Of a stretch of 64,000 bases of DNA, positions 17,490 through 26,241 are shown one piece after another; the first letter of the stretch is position 1; each line of letters opens with the position of its first letter. Made by a program: the position numbers and the translations under genes. This stretch comes from Pseudoxanthomonas sp. (GTDB taxonomy: Bacteria; Pseudomonadota; Gammaproteobacteria; Xanthomonadales; Xanthomonadaceae), in contig NZ_CP114978.1 in the NCBI RefSeq assembly GCF_027498035.1, positions 1,426,001-1,490,000 on the forward strand. Reading direction: 5' to 3'. A model generated the notes under the pieces. The model had not been told where the DNA came from and did not search any database. It saw only the letters and a list, made by a program, of their open reading frames with translations.

Positions 17490-18284
17490 TCACACCGCCA
17501 CCGGCGCCTTGATCGCAGGCGCGGGATCGTAGCCGTGGATCTGGATATCGTCGAAGGTGAAGGCGAACAGGTCGGTCACCTCCGGATTCAGGTGCAGCAT
17601 CGGCAATGCGCGCGGTTCGCGTGAGAGCTGTTCGCGCGCTTGCTCGAAGTGGTTCGAATACAGGTGCGCATCGCCCAGCGTATGTACGAAATCACCCACG
17701 CCCAACCCGGTCGCCTGGGCCACCATATGGGTCAGCAGTGCATAGCTGGCGATGTTGAACGGCACGCCCAGAAAGATGTCGCCGCTGCGCTGGTAGAGCT
17801 GGCAGCTGAGCTTTCCGTCGACCACGTAGAACTGGAACAGGCTGTGGCACGGCATCAGCGCCATCTGCGGCAGCTGCGCCACGTTCCAGGCACTGATCAC
17901 TAGTCGGCGCGAATCCGGGTTGCGCTTGATCTCTTCGACCAGCCATTGCATCTGGTCGATGGTCTGGCCGTTGGCACCTTCCCAGCTGCGCCACTGCTTG
18001 CCGTAGACCGGGCCGAGGTTGCCGTCGGCATCGGCCCATTCATCCCAGATCCCGACCTTGTTGTCCTTGAGGTAGGCGATGTTAGTGTCGCCTTTCAGGA
18101 ACCACAGCAGCTCGTGGATGATCGAGCGCAGGTGCAGCTTCTTGGTGGTGACCAGCGGGAAGCCCTCGTTCAGATCGAACCGCATCTGCCAGCCGAACAC
18201 GCTGCGCGTGCCGGTGCCGGTGCGATCGGACTTCTCGGCGCCCTGCTCCAGCACATGGCGCAGCAACTCCAGGTATTGACGCAT
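17490..18284 (-). CDS. thyA: Thymidylate synthase
   Basis: 264 residues, exactly the E. coli length, from the ATG at 18284. The catalytic Cys146 sits in LMPCHSLFQFYV, and RTGTGTRSVFGWQMRFDL carries the phosphate-binding Arg. C-terminal DIQIHGYDPAPAIKAPVAV matches the family end. ThyA makes dTMP from dUMP using methylene-tetrahydrofolate, producing the dihydrofolate that FolA recycles. The start overlaps the lgt stop by one base (TGATG), so thyA is translationally coupled to lgt, a common arrangement. Confidence 0.97.
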   Translation of the reverse strand: MRQYLELLRHVLEQGAEKSDRTGTGTRSVFGWQMRFDLNEGFPLVTTKKLHLRSIIHELLWFLKGDTNIAYLKDNKVGIWDEWADADGNLGPVYGKQWRSWEGANGQTIDQMQWLVEEIKRNPDSRRLVISAWNVAQLPQMALMPCHSLFQFYVVDGKLSCQLYQRSGDIFLGVPFNIASYALLTHMVAQATGLGVGDFVHTLGDAHLYSNHFEQAREQLSREPRALPMLHLNPEVTDLFAFTFDDIQIHGYDPAPAIKAPVAV

Positions 18285-19183
18285 CAGCGGGCCTCGGCAG
18301 AGGTAGTGGCGGCCGGCAACACCGGCTGCAGGACGGGGGCGCGGCGTGAGAGCCACAGCAGGAACAAGCCCAGCGCCACCAGCGGCAGGCTGAGCAGCTG
18401 GCCCATGGTCACCCAACCGAACGCCAGGTAGCCCAGTTGCGCATCGGGCACGCGGACCAGCTCGACCAGGAAGCGCGACAAGCCATACAGCAGCGCGAAC
18501 AGGCCGGACACGGCGTAGCGCGCACGCGGCTTCATCGAGAACACCCACAACGCCACGAACATCACCAGGCCTTCCAGCAGCGCTTCATACAGCTGCGAAG
18601 GATGGCGGGCGTACTGATTGAGCGCACCGGCGGCGTACTGGGCCTGCAGCTGCGCCTGGTCCAGGTGCAGCTTGATCACGTCCGGATCGGTGCCGGGAAA
18701 CACCACGCCCCAGCTGCTGCCGGTGTGCTTGCCCCACAGCTCGCCGTTGACGAAATTGGCCAGCCGGCCCAGGCCGAGCCCGGCCGGTACCAGCGGCGCG
18801 ACGAAATCCATCGTGTCGAAGAAATGCAGGCGGTGCTTGCGCGACCACAGCCACGACGCCACCAGCACGCCCAGCAGGCCGCCATGGAAGCTCATGCCGC
18901 CTTCCCACACCTTGAACACCTTCAGCGGGCTGTCCAGGTATACCGGCAGGTCGTAGAACAGGATGTAGCCCAGCCGCCCGCCCAGGACCACGCCCAGCAT
19001 GGCGTAGAAGGCCAGGTCGGAGAAATGCTCCAGGTTCACGCCCGGCAGGCGCCCGGCCAGGATCCGCCTGCGGCCCAGGCCCCAGGCGGCGAAAAAGGAC
19101 AGCGCGTAGGCGATGCCGTACCAGTGCACGTCGACCGGGCCGATCGAAAAGGCGATGGGGTCGAACTGGTCCAGAAAGATCAT
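18284..19183 (-). CDS. lgt: Prolipoprotein diacylglyceryl transferase
   Basis: 299 residues, a polytopic inner-membrane enzyme. Signature segments: WYGIAYALSFFAAW, GRLGYILFYDLPVYL, EGGMSFHGGLLGV (His100), LGLGRLANFVNGELWG (Arg140, the essential Arg of the Lgt signature) and RHPSQLYEALLEG. Lgt attaches diacylglycerol to the lipobox cysteine of prelipoproteins such as the LemA and GDSL-type lipoproteins in this window. The promoter must lie in the gap from 19184 to 19268. Confidence 0.96.
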   Translation of the reverse strand: MIFLDQFDPIAFSIGPVDVHWYGIAYALSFFAAWGLGRRRILAGRLPGVNLEHFSDLAFYAMLGVVLGGRLGYILFYDLPVYLDSPLKVFKVWEGGMSFHGGLLGVLVASWLWSRKHRLHFFDTMDFVAPLVPAGLGLGRLANFVNGELWGKHTGSSWGVVFPGTDPDVIKLHLDQAQLQAQYAAGALNQYARHPSQLYEALLEGLVMFVALWVFSMKPRARYAVSGLFALLYGLSRFLVELVRVPDAQLGYLAFGWVTMGQLLSLPLVALGLFLLWLSRRAPVLQPVLPAATTSAEAR

Positions 19184-19268
19184 GCGTCACAAAGCTTGCA
19201 GCGAAACAGCCGCCATTCTGCCGCACCCGGGCCGGCACCGCATGATCGGTGGCGCAACAGTCCGCCCT

Positions 19269-19342
19269 GTAGAGCGGAGCTTGCTCCGCTGGGGCCTTCC
19301 TCATGCATCGAACCAGGAGCAGCGGAGCAAGCTCCGCTCTAC
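19269..19342. repeat. Inverted pair of GTAG REP elements
   Basis: Forward unit 19269-19290 (gtagagcggagcttgctcc...) and inverse unit 19321-19342 are exact reverse complements, separated by 30 bp: a BIME-like pair between the TPM gene and lgt. The same sequence recurs at 23683-23704. Confidence 0.85.
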
Positions 19343-19350
19343 AGGAATAC

Positions 19351-19842
19351 TCAGCCCAGGATCTGCGGCAGGTCCGGCAGTTCGTTCTGACCAGCCTCAC
19401 CTGGAACGGCGGGAAATGCGCGCGCCAGCAGCGCCGACGCTGCCCGGACCCCGGCGATCACCGCCGCCTCGGGCTGGCCCTCGCGCATGCCCGCCTCAAC
19501 CTGCATGCACACCGCCTGCCACGCCTCCGCGGTGACGTGCGGCTCCAGGCCGCGGTCGGCGACGATCTCGATCTGGTGGTCGGCCAGCAGCAGGTAGATC
19601 AGCACGCCGTTGTTGGCTTCGGTATCCCAGGTCCGCAGCCGGGCGAAGGCCGCCCGCGCGGCGGTACGCGCGTCGATGCCGGTGCGGATCGCGCCCAGGT
19701 CGAGCCCGGATTCGACCGCGAACATGACTTCCCCGCGATGCAGCCGCTCGCCTTCGGCAATGACCGCGGCAATGCGCTGCAGGCACGCCTGCGGGAACAG
19801 CCGGTGCGCGGACGGTGCGAACAGGTGACGGAGCCAGCGCAT
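19351..19842 (-). CDS. TPM-domain protein (short form)
   Basis: 163 residues from the ATG at 19842, whose A overlaps the stop of the upstream TPM gene (TGATG). The region GEVMFAVESGLDLGAIRTG to RLRTWDTEANNGVLIYLLLA and DHQIEIVADRGLE is the TPM (DUF477, TLP18.3/Psb32/MOLO-1) fold. There is no signal peptide or clear membrane span, unlike its partner. It is third in a lemA - TPM - TPM operon found widely in proteobacteria. Function is unknown; TPM domains elsewhere act in photosystem repair or as phosphatase-like or membrane-remodelling partners. Confidence 0.85.
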   Translation of the reverse strand: MRWLRHLFAPSAHRLFPQACLQRIAAVIAEGERLHRGEVMFAVESGLDLGAIRTGIDARTAARAAFARLRTWDTEANNGVLIYLLLADHQIEIVADRGLEPHVTAEAWQAVCMQVEAGMREGQPEAAVIAGVRAASALLARAFPAVPGEAGQNELPDLPQILG

Positions 19843-20738
19843 CACCAGCTCCCCGAGGCGCCACCGCCTCCCGAAGACCCGCCACCACCACCCCAGCCGC
19901 CAGCTCCGCCGCCGAAGCCACCACCGCCCCCACCAAACCCGCCGCCGCCCCAGCCGCCGCCGAAACCGCCAAATCCGCCGGGTCCGGCAAAGCGCCCACC
20001 GGCGCCGCCGAACAGGCCCATCAACAAGCCGACGATACCGGCCAGGCCGCCAACCAGCAGCAGCGAGGACAGCAGCCAAGCCACGCCGCCGCCGACCAGG
20101 CCGCCTGCCACCGCACGGACCGGCTTGGGCAGCCAGCGCAACACGGTGCGGACGAAACTGGCCGCGACCAGCCCGAACACCAAGCCGAAGATCCAGCCAT
20201 CGCCGCCCTGGCGGCGCTCGGTCTGGTGCGTGCTCTGCGGCGCAGGCAGCGCCTCGCCGTCAACCAGCTTGACCAGCACTGCCGTGGCATCGACCAGGCC
20301 GCCGCCGTAATCGTTCTGGCGGAAGTGCGGCGCCATGTATTCCTGGATGACCCGATTGGCGACCGCATCGGGGATCGCACCTTCCAGCCCGTAACCCGGC
20401 TGGATGCGGACCCGGCGGTCGTCCTTGGCCACCACGATCAGCACCGCGTCGTCCACGCCCTTGCGACCCAGCTTCCACTGGTCGAACACGCGCTGGGTGT
20501 ACTGCTCGATGGCCTCGGGCTGGGTGCTGGGCACCATCAGGATCTGCAGCTGGGCGCCTTTGCGCTGCTGCAGATCCAGCGCCTGCTGGCGCAGCTGGCT
20601 GGCTAGGCCAGCATCGAGCGTGCCGGTGGTGTCGATCACCGGCGAATCCAGCGCCGGGATCGCCGCGTCCTGCTGTGCCAGTGCCGGCAGCGCCAGCAGG
20701 CACAGCAGCAGCGCTCCAAGGCGCAGCAGGGCTTTCAT
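19842..20738 (-). CDS. YgcG-like secreted TPM-domain membrane protein with glycine-rich tail
   Basis: 298 residues from the ATG at 20738. A signal peptide (MKALLRLGALLLCLLALPAL) ends at ALAQQ. The TPM domain spans about 30-155: VIDTTGTLDAGLASQLRQQ, LVPSTQPE-type strand, VDDAVLIVVAKDDRRVRIQPGYGLEG-like block and VIQEYMAPHFRQNDYGGG. Hydrophobic segments lie around 175-235, and the last 60 or so residues are almost entirely Gly with Phe and Trp, ending GGGGASGSW. Such tails are typical of YgcG-family proteins. It is encoded 22 bp after lemA, so the pair likely works at the cell envelope. Exact activity is unknown. Confidence 0.88.
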   Translation of the reverse strand: MKALLRLGALLLCLLALPALAQQDAAIPALDSPVIDTTGTLDAGLASQLRQQALDLQQRKGAQLQILMVPSTQPEAIEQYTQRVFDQWKLGRKGVDDAVLIVVAKDDRRVRIQPGYGLEGAIPDAVANRVIQEYMAPHFRQNDYGGGLVDATAVLVKLVDGEALPAPQSTHQTERRQGGDGWIFGLVFGLVAASFVRTVLRWLPKPVRAVAGGLVGGGVAWLLSSLLLVGGLAGIVGLLMGLFGGAGGRFAGPGGFGGFGGGWGGGGFGGGGGGFGGGAGGWGGGGGSSGGGGASGSW

Positions 20739-20760
20739 CTCGGCGCGACCAGCTTGCCGC

Positions 20761-21414
20761 TTACTGGGCCGGCGTAGAGGAAGGCGGGGTCTGCGGCTGG
20801 GCCGGCGTGGACTGGGGTGCGGCGGCCGGCGGCTGGCTGAAGTCCACGGTCGGCGCCTGCGAGATCTGCGCTTCGTTGGCGACCGAGAAATTGGGCTTCT
20901 CCTTGGCACCGGTGACCTTGGCGGTCAACGCCTGCGGGAACTGGCGGATGTAGGTGTTGTAGTCCTGCACCGACTGGATGTAGCGGCCGCGGGCCACGGT
21001 GATGCGGTTCTCGGTGCCTTCCAGCTGCGCCTGCAGGTCGCGGAAGTTCTGGTCGGACTTCAGCGTCGGGTAGTTCTCGCTGACCGCCAGCAGGCGGCCA
21101 ATCGAGCTGCCCAGCGCCTTCTGCGCCTCGGAAAACTGCTCCAGCGACGCCGCATCATCGGCATTGACCTGGATCTGGCCGACCCTGGAGCGCGCCTCGG
21201 TGACCTCGGTCAGCACCTGGCGCTCCTGCTGGGCGAAGCCCTGCACGGTGCGCACCAGGTTGGGAATCAGGTCGGCGCGGCGCTGGTACTGGTTGAGCAC
21301 TTCGGACCAGCCGGCCTTCACCGCCTGGTCCTTCTGCTGGATGGTGTTGTAGCCACAACCGGCCAGCAGCGCGAAGACCGCGAGCAACAACGAGGAACGG
21401 ATGAGGTTGCGCAT
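20761..21414 (-). CDS. lemA: LemA family lipoprotein
   Basis: 217 residues from the ATG at 21414, preceded by AGGAG about 9 nt upstream. The N-terminus is a lipoprotein signal with lipobox LLAGC (Cys20). The LemA core follows: QAVKAGWSEVLNQYQRRADL, IPNLVRTVQGFAQQE, LAVSENYPTLKSDQNFRDLQ and QLEGTENRITVARGRYI, a long helical bundle. The last 28 residues are Pro/Gln/Ser/Ala-rich. LemA proteins are membrane-attached with unknown biochemical function; the lemA-TPM linkage is conserved. Confidence 0.93.
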   Translation of the reverse strand: MRNLIRSSLLLAVFALLAGCGYNTIQQKDQAVKAGWSEVLNQYQRRADLIPNLVRTVQGFAQQERQVLTEVTEARSRVGQIQVNADDAASLEQFSEAQKALGSSIGRLLAVSENYPTLKSDQNFRDLQAQLEGTENRITVARGRYIQSVQDYNTYIRQFPQALTAKVTGAKEKPNFSVANEAQISQAPTVDFSQPPAAAPQSTPAQPQTPPSSTPAQ

Positions 21415-21514
21415 GGCGTGCCATCTCCTGGGCTGGTAAGGGGCGCGGCCGCCGCAGGGCGGCCACATCGCGCGCACTATGAACAGGCGCGCATGAAGAA
21501 GCCGTTGTGTCGTT

Positions 21515-22264
21515 TCAGAACTCGCCGGCACCCTGGACGTGGTGTCGCGCCGCCCGGCGACGCATCAGCAGGTTCAGGATTTCCACCAACGCCGAGAAGC
21601 CCATTGCGAAGTACACGTAGGCCTTGGGCACGTGGATCTCCACGCCATCGAGCACCAGCACCACGCCGACCAGCACGATGAAGGCCAGCGCCAGCATCTT
21701 GACCGTCGGGTTGGCATCGATGAAGCGGCCCAGCGGGTTGGCCGCCAGCAGCATCACCGCCACGGCCAGCATGATCGCCGCGACCATGATCGGGATGTCC
21801 TTGGCGAAACCCACCGCGGTGATCACCGAATCCAGCGAGAACACGATGTCGATGATCGCGATCTGCAGGATCACCAGGCCGAACACCGAGGACACCTTGG
21901 TGGTGGTGGGGTCTTCGTCCTCACCGCCACTGACCAGTTCCCTGATCTCCATGATGCCCTTCACCACCAGGAACACGCCGCCCACGATCAGGATCAGGTC
22001 GCGGATGGAGATGCCCATGCCGGCCACGGTGAACAGGTCGTTGCTCATGCGCGACAGGTAGGCCAGCGACACCAGTAGCGCGATGCGGGTGATGCAGGCG
22101 ACCGCGATGCCCAGCTTGCGCGCGCCGGGACGCTGCGCCTCGGGCAGGCGGCTGACGGCGATGGAAATGAACACCAGGTTGTCGATGCCCAGCACGATCT
22201 CCAGTGTGCTGAGCGTCAACAACGTCAGCCAGGCATTGGGATCGGCGAGGAATTCAAGATTCAT
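21515..22264 (-). CDS. TerC-family integral membrane protein
   Basis: 249 residues with about seven transmembrane helices. The TerC family signatures are STLEIVLGIDNLVFISI (Asp in helix 1) and IAIIDIVFSLDSVITAVG (Asp in helix 5), likely metal-coordinating acidic residues. A charged loop, SGGEDEDPTTTK, lies about one third to half way along. TerC proteins related to YoaE/YjbE/Alx are implicated in Mn2+ export and metallation of exported proteins. No yybP-ykoY (Mn) riboswitch was recognised in the short 15 bp gap after dgkA, so the gene is likely co-transcribed with dgkA. Confidence 0.9.
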   Translation of the reverse strand: MNLEFLADPNAWLTLLTLSTLEIVLGIDNLVFISIAVSRLPEAQRPGARKLGIAVACITRIALLVSLAYLSRMSNDLFTVAGMGISIRDLILIVGGVFLVVKGIMEIRELVSGGEDEDPTTTKVSSVFGLVILQIAIIDIVFSLDSVITAVGFAKDIPIMVAAIMLAVAVMLLAANPLGRFIDANPTVKMLALAFIVLVGVVLVLDGVEIHVPKAYVYFAMGFSALVEILNLLMRRRAARHHVQGAGEF

Positions 22265-22279
22265 GCGGGGGGATGTGTC

Positions 22280-22684
22280 CTAGAGCGAAGGGGAAAACAG
22301 AAAGAGGTACAGCCGCGGGCCCAGGATCAAGCCCCAGCACGCCAGCACGTTGAGCAGCATCATCAGCACCGCGGCCGAGCCCATGTCCTTGGCCCGTCCG
22401 GCCAGCTCATGGAATTCGGCGCCGTAGCGCTCGATCACCGCTTCCACCGCCGAATTGAGCAGTTCCATGCCCAGCACCAGCAGCAACGAGCCGACCAGCA
22501 ATGCGCGCTGCACGCCATCGGCGCCCAGCCACAGGCCGACCGGCGCCAGGATCACGCAGAGCACCGCTTCCAGGCGGAACGAGGATTCATGCATCCAGGC
22601 CGCGCACAAGCCCTGCCAGGACCACTTGGCGGCTTTCAGCAGGCGCGCCGGGCCGCGCGGCGCATGTCCGTAGGTATCGGCCAC
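22280..22684 (-). CDS. dgkA: Diacylglycerol kinase DgkA
   Basis: 134 residues with three membrane helices, the usual DgkA size. The signature ELLNSAVEAVIERYGAEFHE followed by AGRAKDMGSAAVLMML carries the catalytic Glu and metal-binding Glu/Asp. N-terminal LKAAKWSWQGLCAAWMHESSFRLE is also typical. The enzyme phosphorylates diacylglycerol released during membrane-derived oligosaccharide or LPS modification. It is divergent from the lipoprotein gene at 22871 across a 186 bp region that should hold both promoters. Confidence 0.95.
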   Translation of the reverse strand: MADTYGHAPRGPARLLKAAKWSWQGLCAAWMHESSFRLEAVLCVILAPVGLWLGADGVQRALLVGSLLLVLGMELLNSAVEAVIERYGAEFHELAGRAKDMGSAAVLMMLLNVLACWGLILGPRLYLFLFSPSL

Positions 22685-22870
22685 GGTCAGCCCCTGGCCC
22701 GGTACGAAGTCGCCGGCGGGCAGATCCGGTCAGTGCGGAAATCAGGGGACATGGGGTGATTCGGTGGGATGAAGGCGTGTGATTTTGCCACACCCGGTAC
22801 AAGGGCCGATTTGCCCGCTGCAGCGTGGGCTGATTCACTGGCAGTCTCAATCGAAGCCGGGAGGCATGTA

Positions 22871-23620
22871 ATGGCGTTGGAATTTCGTTGTGGTTTGGCA
22901 TCACTGCTCGTGGCCGCGCTCGCGGGCTGCGCACAGGCACCGGTGGCATCAGTGCCACCGGCCGCGCAGGTCACCCAGCCCGTAACCGTTGCGCCGGAAG
23001 TCGCCAGCGGCGCGGTGTCCAATGCCGCGTGGGCCAGGGACATGGATGATTTCGCCACCCAGGATGCGGCCAACCCGCCTCCACGCGATGCCGTGCTCTT
23101 CATCGGCAGCTCGTCGATCCGCAAATGGACTTCGCTGGCCCAGGACTTTGCGGGAACCCCCGTCATCAACCGCGGGTTCGGCGGTTCGGAAGTCCGCGAC
23201 AGCACCTATTACGCCGACCGGATCGTGGTGCCGTACAAGCCACGAGAGGTGGTCTTCTACGCAGGCGACAACGACCTCAACAGCGGACGCAGCGTGCAAC
23301 AGGTGGTGGATGACACCTTCGCCTTCATCGCCCGCGTGCGTCATGACCTGCCCGGCGTGCCGTTCGTGTACATCTCGATCAAGCCCAGCCCGTCGCGCGT
23401 GGAGCTGCTGCCCAAGATCCGCCAAGTCAACGCACAGATTGCCCAGCGCGCGGCGCAGCTGCAGGACGTGCATTACGTGGACGTGCTCACACCGATGCTG
23501 ACTCCCGATGGCCAGCTGCGGCCGGAGCTGTTCCAAGCCGACATGCTGCACATGAAGCCCGAAGGCTACGCACTGTGGACGCGACTGCTGAAGCCCTACG
23601 TGGTCTCGAAGCCGCACTGA
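22871..23620 (+). CDS. GDSL/SGNH-type esterase lipoprotein
   Basis: 249 residues from the ATG at 22871, preceded by GGGAGG 8 nt upstream; a longer in-frame version from 22769 lacks such support and would bury the signal peptide. Lipobox LAGC (Cys20). SGNH motifs: block I LFIGSSSIRKW (nucleophile probably Ser81), block II RGFGGSEV (Gly), block III YAGDNDL (Asn134) and block V ADMLHMKPEGY (Asp224, His227). This GxSS variant of the GDSL block is common in proteins annotated as acylhydrolases or acetylxylan-type esterases. It is probably an outer-membrane or periplasmic acyl-ester hydrolase; the substrate is unknown. Confidence 0.88.
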   Translation: MALEFRCGLASLLVAALAGCAQAPVASVPPAAQVTQPVTVAPEVASGAVSNAAWARDMDDFATQDAANPPPRDAVLFIGSSSIRKWTSLAQDFAGTPVINRGFGGSEVRDSTYYADRIVVPYKPREVVFYAGDNDLNSGRSVQQVVDDTFAFIARVRHDLPGVPFVYISIKPSPSRVELLPKIRQVNAQIAQRAAQLQDVHYVDVLTPMLTPDGQLRPELFQADMLHMKPEGYALWTRLLKPYVVSKPH

Positions 23621-23630
23621 CCAAATGTAT

Positions 23631-23883
23631 GTAGCGCGTAGCTTGCTGCGCTGCCCTTCGGACGGATCATCGGGACGGCCCCAGCGGAGCAAGCTCCGCT
23701 CTACAGGAAGCCAAGCGTCCAGCTGACACACACTCCGCTCCCTGTAGAGCGTAGCTTGCTGCGCTTGCCCTTCGGACGGACCATCGAGACAACAGCGCGT
23801 AGCCCGGGTAAGGCCAGCAGGCCGCACCCGGGGAGTTTTCCCGGCGGGGCCTGCCCCGGGTGCGCTGCGCTTACCCGGGCTAC
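23631..23883. repeat. Cluster of five REP units of two types
   Basis: Fills most of the gap between the lipoprotein gene and iaaA. Units: 23631-23652 forward (gtagcgcgtagcttgctgcg), 23683-23704 inverse (same as 19321), 23744-23765 forward, 23799-23832 forward of a second type (gtagcccgggtaaggcc...), and 23854-23883 inverse of that type (ending ttacccgggctac). The sequence cccttcggacgga after units one and three is also duplicated, so unit plus flank was copied as a block. Confidence 0.85.
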
Positions 23884-23897
23884 GGATGCACTCGCGG

Positions 23898-24842
23898 TCA
23901 GTCGCGGAAGATCGCCGTCCCGCGACTGCCGTCGGCGGCGATCCATCCGCGGTACATGCCCGAGGTGTTGAACGGCAGTGCGATGTTGCCCTGTGCGTCG
24001 ACGGCGATCGCACCGCCGTCGCCGCCCAGCGCCGGCACCGCCGCCATCACGACCGTGTTGGCGGCCTCCTGCAGCGAAGCGCCGCCGTAGGCCATGCGCG
24101 CGGCGATGTCGTGCGCCACGGCGCAGCGGATGAAGAACTCGCCCCAGCCGGTCCCCGACACCGCGACCCGGTCATCGGCCCAGTTGCCCGCACCGATCAG
24201 CGGCGAATCGCCCACGCGGCCGTAACGCTTGTTGGTCATGCCACCAGTGGACGTGGCAGCAGCCAGGTGCCCGTGCGTATCCAGCGCGACCGCACCGACC
24301 GTGCCGAAGTAGGCCCCTTTGAGCGACTCGGCCTGCTCGCGTTCGCGCAGCTGTTCCTGCAGCAGCTGCGCATGGCGGGTATCGGTATCGAACCAGTCGT
24401 TGTCCACGCGCATGATGTCATCGCGCGTGTCGGCGAAGCGCTCGGCGCCCTCGCCGATCAGCAGCACATGCGGCGAATGCTCCATCACCGCACGCGCCAG
24501 CTGCACCGGATTGCGTACGGTGCGCACACCGGCCACGGCACCGGCGCGCCGGGTGTGGCCCTCCATCAGCGAGGCATCCAGTTCGTGCGTGCCTTCGGCG
24601 GTGTAGACCGCGCCCTTGCCGGCGTTGAAGCGTGGCGATTCCTCCAGCACCACCACCGCAGCCTGCACTGCATCCAGCGCGCTGCCACCGGCCGCCAGCA
24701 CCTGCCCACCGGCATCCAGTGCGGCCTGCAGATCGGCATGAATAGCTGCGGCATCACCAGCCGACAGCTGGTCACGCTCGATCACGCCGGCGCCGCCGTG
24801 GATGGCAAGGACAAAGGCAGAAGCAGGCTTGGACACGAGCAT
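23898..24842 (-). CDS. iaaA: Isoaspartyl peptidase / plant-type L-asparaginase
   Basis: 314 residues if translation begins at 24842; an in-frame ATG at 24875 would add 11 residues, and neither has a clear ribosome site. FVLAIHGGAGVIERDQLS opens the Ntn-hydrolase fold and SPRFNAGKGAVYT is family-typical. The autocleavage site is AYFG/TVGAVALD with nucleophile Thr181, followed by TSTGGMTNKRYGRVGDSPLIG. The precursor cleaves itself into alpha and beta subunits; the enzyme hydrolyses isoAsp dipeptides and asparagine. No signal peptide is evident, so it is probably cytoplasmic. Confidence 0.93.
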   Translation of the reverse strand: MLVSKPASAFVLAIHGGAGVIERDQLSAGDAAAIHADLQAALDAGGQVLAAGGSALDAVQAAVVVLEESPRFNAGKGAVYTAEGTHELDASLMEGHTRRAGAVAGVRTVRNPVQLARAVMEHSPHVLLIGEGAERFADTRDDIMRVDNDWFDTDTRHAQLLQEQLREREQAESLKGAYFGTVGAVALDTHGHLAAATSTGGMTNKRYGRVGDSPLIGAGNWADDRVAVSGTGWGEFFIRCAVAHDIAARMAYGGASLQEAANTVVMAAVPALGGDGGAIAVDAQGNIALPFNTSGMYRGWIAADGSRGTAIFRD

Positions 24843-24919
24843 CGACCGCAGGCGCGTTGAAGAGGCGCGCAGCATAGCGATTCAATCCGGCAGGCGTTGC
24901 CGCGCGACAGCGCCTCGGG

Positions 24920-26185
24920 TCAGGGAGCGAACCGCACCGTCGCGGTGGTGCCCTGCCCCAGCACGCTGTCCAGCTCGACCTTCCAGCCGAAGCGCTGGCA
25001 CAGGCGATGGACGATGGACAGGCCCAGGCCGGTGCTGTGCTGGCGTGATTCATCGGCGCGATAGAACGGCTCGAATGCGCGATGCATCGCGTCGGCGCTC
25101 ATGCCGATGCCGCTGTCGTGCACCACCAGCTGGTCACTATCCACCGTGATGTCGATGCGGCCTTCGTCGGTATAGCTGCAGGCGTTGCGCAGCAGGTTGC
25201 TGACCACGACGTGCATCACCCGCGGCGGCGCGTGCAGGCGTGGCTTGGCGTTGCACACCACGTTGAGGTCCACCGGTTTGCCGATCAGCAGGTCGCGCGC
25301 GCTTTCAGCTTCGTCCAGGACGATCTCGGCCAGGTCGAAATCCTCGCTCTGCGGCTCGATGTCGGCCTCGCGCGCCAGGATCAGGAATGCATCGATCACC
25401 GCCTCCATCTCGCGACTGGAGCGTTGGATGCGTTGCAGCGAGCGCACCGCGCGCGGCGGCAGGTCGCTGGCCAGGGCCATGTCGCTGGCCACCCGGATCA
25501 CGGTCAGCGGCGTGCGCAGTTCGTGGCTGGCATCGCGGGTGAAGTCGCGCTCGCGCGCGACCTGCATGGCCACGCGCTGGGACAGGCCGTGCAGCGCCTC
25601 GGCCAGTTGCCGGGCTTCGCCCTGGACCTCCTTGGGCAAGCGGTCTGGCGCCAGCCCTGACGTGTCCGGCTCGCGTGGGTCCCACTGCGCCACCTGGCGC
25701 GCCAGCCACGAGACCGGCGACACCAGGCGATGGAAGACCCGATAGGTGATGTACGAAGCGCCATACAGCGCCGCCAGGCACAGCAGCAACGGCAGCGCAC
25801 CGGACCAGAAGAACAACCGCTCGGCCTGCCGCCCCTGCCAGACCAGCGACAGCCGGCCCGGTGCGCGGTCTTCGACCAGCACCAGTTCGTGGCCCACGGT
25901 GTGCGTGCCTGGCGCCAGGCCACGCAATTCTTCGGGCAGGCTCAGTTCGGACTGCCCGCGCAGCACCAGGTAACCGCGCAGGTTATGGGTATTGGGGGGA
26001 GGCTGCGCCGCCGAGGTGGCGTACAGGTCCCAGTAGTGGACTGCTTCTTCCTCGAGCATCGCCTGCACCAGGCCGTGCTTGATCACGGTCGAGACAACGA
26101 GCACCGTCGCGATCACCGCAAGGCTGGCCAAGGCCACCCTCAGGATGACGGCGATGCGGATGCTCCTTGGAAGTCCTTGCGGCAC
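24920..26185 (-). CDS. Sensor histidine kinase of a two-component system
   Basis: 421 residues: TM1 about 10-32, a periplasmic sensor region of about 93 residues rich in Glu and Pro, TM2 about 126-147, a linker, HisKA with His221 (RDASHELRTPLTVI), then HATPase_c with VVSNLLRNACSYTDEG (N box), VHDSGIGM (G1) and STGLGLSIVHRLCQRFGW (G2). It follows the OmpR-type regulator gene at 26242-26943 on the same strand with a 56 bp gap and is almost certainly its partner. The pair resembles ColS/ColR-type systems of xanthomonads, but the stimulus cannot be told from sequence. Confidence 0.92.
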   Translation of the reverse strand: MPQGLPRSIRIAVILRVALASLAVIATVLVVSTVIKHGLVQAMLEEEAVHYWDLYATSAAQPPPNTHNLRGYLVLRGQSELSLPEELRGLAPGTHTVGHELVLVEDRAPGRLSLVWQGRQAERLFFWSGALPLLLCLAALYGASYITYRVFHRLVSPVSWLARQVAQWDPREPDTSGLAPDRLPKEVQGEARQLAEALHGLSQRVAMQVARERDFTRDASHELRTPLTVIRVASDMALASDLPPRAVRSLQRIQRSSREMEAVIDAFLILAREADIEPQSEDFDLAEIVLDEAESARDLLIGKPVDLNVVCNAKPRLHAPPRVMHVVVSNLLRNACSYTDEGRIDITVDSDQLVVHDSGIGMSADAMHRAFEPFYRADESRQHSTGLGLSIVHRLCQRFGWKVELDSVLGQGTTATVRFAP

Positions 26186-26241
26186 GTCTGCGTCAGGAAG
26201 TTGGCAAGCCCGTGTCGCGTGCGCCTCGCGGCGCGCGCGGC

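Noticed and set aside
18285..18548. N-terminal extension of thymidylate synthase
   Set aside because: It lies within lgt in another frame; ThyA from 18284 has exactly the usual 264 residues.
23631..23883. CRISPR-like array
   Set aside because: The repeats are palindromic, alternate in orientation and fall into two subfamilies with irregular spacing, which is REP/BIME structure.
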